Assembly: GCA_003450125.1 (NCBI GenBank)
Contig: DMFR01000353.1
Location: 13,366-27,203 of the forward strand
Reading direction: 5' to 3'
DNA length: 13,838 nt
From: Prolixibacteraceae bacterium
Lineage (GTDB): Bacteria; Bacteroidota; Bacteroidia; Bacteroidales; Prolixibacteraceae
Below are positions 13,700-13,838 of this stretch, in pieces. Position numbers and translations under genes: made by a program. Within the stretch, counting starts at the first letter, position 1, and every line of letters starts with the position of its first letter. Under the pieces are notes generated by a model, which made no database searches, was not told where the DNA came from, and was given only the letters and a program-made list of their open reading frames with translations.

Positions 13700-13837
13700 T
13701 CCGAAAAGTCAAAAAAATAAGAATTGCCACAAAGACACTAAGTCTCAAAGGTACACAAAGCGTTGAATATTTGTTTTTTGTTTTTTTTAGTGAAACTTTG
13801 AGTATTAGTGTCTTTGTGGCATAATATACTTTTCGGA
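13700..13837. repeat. Nested inverted repeat upstream of the GH43 gene
   Basis: The inner arms are TGCCACAAAGACACTAA plus CTCAAAG (13725-13750, two bases between them) and the reverse complement at 13796-13821. They match over 26 bases with two adjacent mismatches. The outer arms are TCCGAAAAGT (13700-13709) and ACTTTTCGGA (13828-13837), a perfect match. The loop (13751-13795) is T-rich. CCACAAAGACACTAAG and TTAGTGTCTTTGTGG are words I recall as dispersed intergenic repeats in Bacteroidota. The right side runs to the window edge, so the true extent is unknown. It could act as a terminator for a gene beyond the window, or be a short mobile repeat. Confidence 0.8.
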
Positions 13838-13838
13838 G

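Overview
The window looks like a chromosomal segment of a Bacteroidota bacterium, probably a polysaccharide-degrading, Bacteroidales or Marinilabiliales-like lineage. The evidence is a TonB-dependent receptor with an STN domain and a carboxypeptidase-like regulatory domain, a DUF4249 lipoprotein, a GH43 enzyme ending in a type IX secretion (Por) sorting domain, a long-form pyrophosphate-dependent phosphofructokinase, near absence of Shine-Dalgarno sequences, and TAnnTTTG-type promoter boxes. Species cannot be fixed from the sequence alone.

Layout, left to right. (1) Positions 1-659 (+) hold the C-terminal part of an NtrY-like sensor histidine kinase that begins outside the window. (2) A gene-poor stretch of about 950 bases (660-1609) carries a degraded insertion-like element, a large palindrome built of 11-base tandem repeats, a pair of competing inverted repeats and a likely promoter. 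(3) Positions 1610-7949 (+) form a tight four-gene operon: a secreted protein of unknown function, a TonB-dependent receptor (TBDR), a DUF4249 lipoprotein, and a periplasmic protein combining an MG2-like domain with a TBDR plug-like domain. The junctions are a 1-base gap, a 14-base overlap and an ATGA overlap, so the four are almost certainly translated together. They probably form one envelope uptake or surface-assembly complex with an unknown substrate. No sigma or FecR-like anti-sigma gene accompanies the STN domain. (4) A bidirectional terminator at 8085-8112 separates this operon from three minus-strand genes: pyrophosphate-dependent phosphofructokinase (8138-9796), an AI-2E family permease (9987-11057), and a secreted GH43 glycosidase (11409-13643). 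Each of these has its own intergenic region, so they are probably separate transcription units.

The most unusual content is non-coding. Four intergenic regions contain short-unit repeats of different unit length: 11 bases at 1215-1347, 7 bases at 9906-9988, 9 bases at 11346-11400, and a nested inverted repeat at 13700-13837. The first two are tandem arrays arranged as inverted arms around a short centre. In both, one arm is longer than the other by exactly one repeat unit. The rest of the coding content belongs to known families, although the substrate and mechanism of the four-gene envelope operon are not predictable from sequence.
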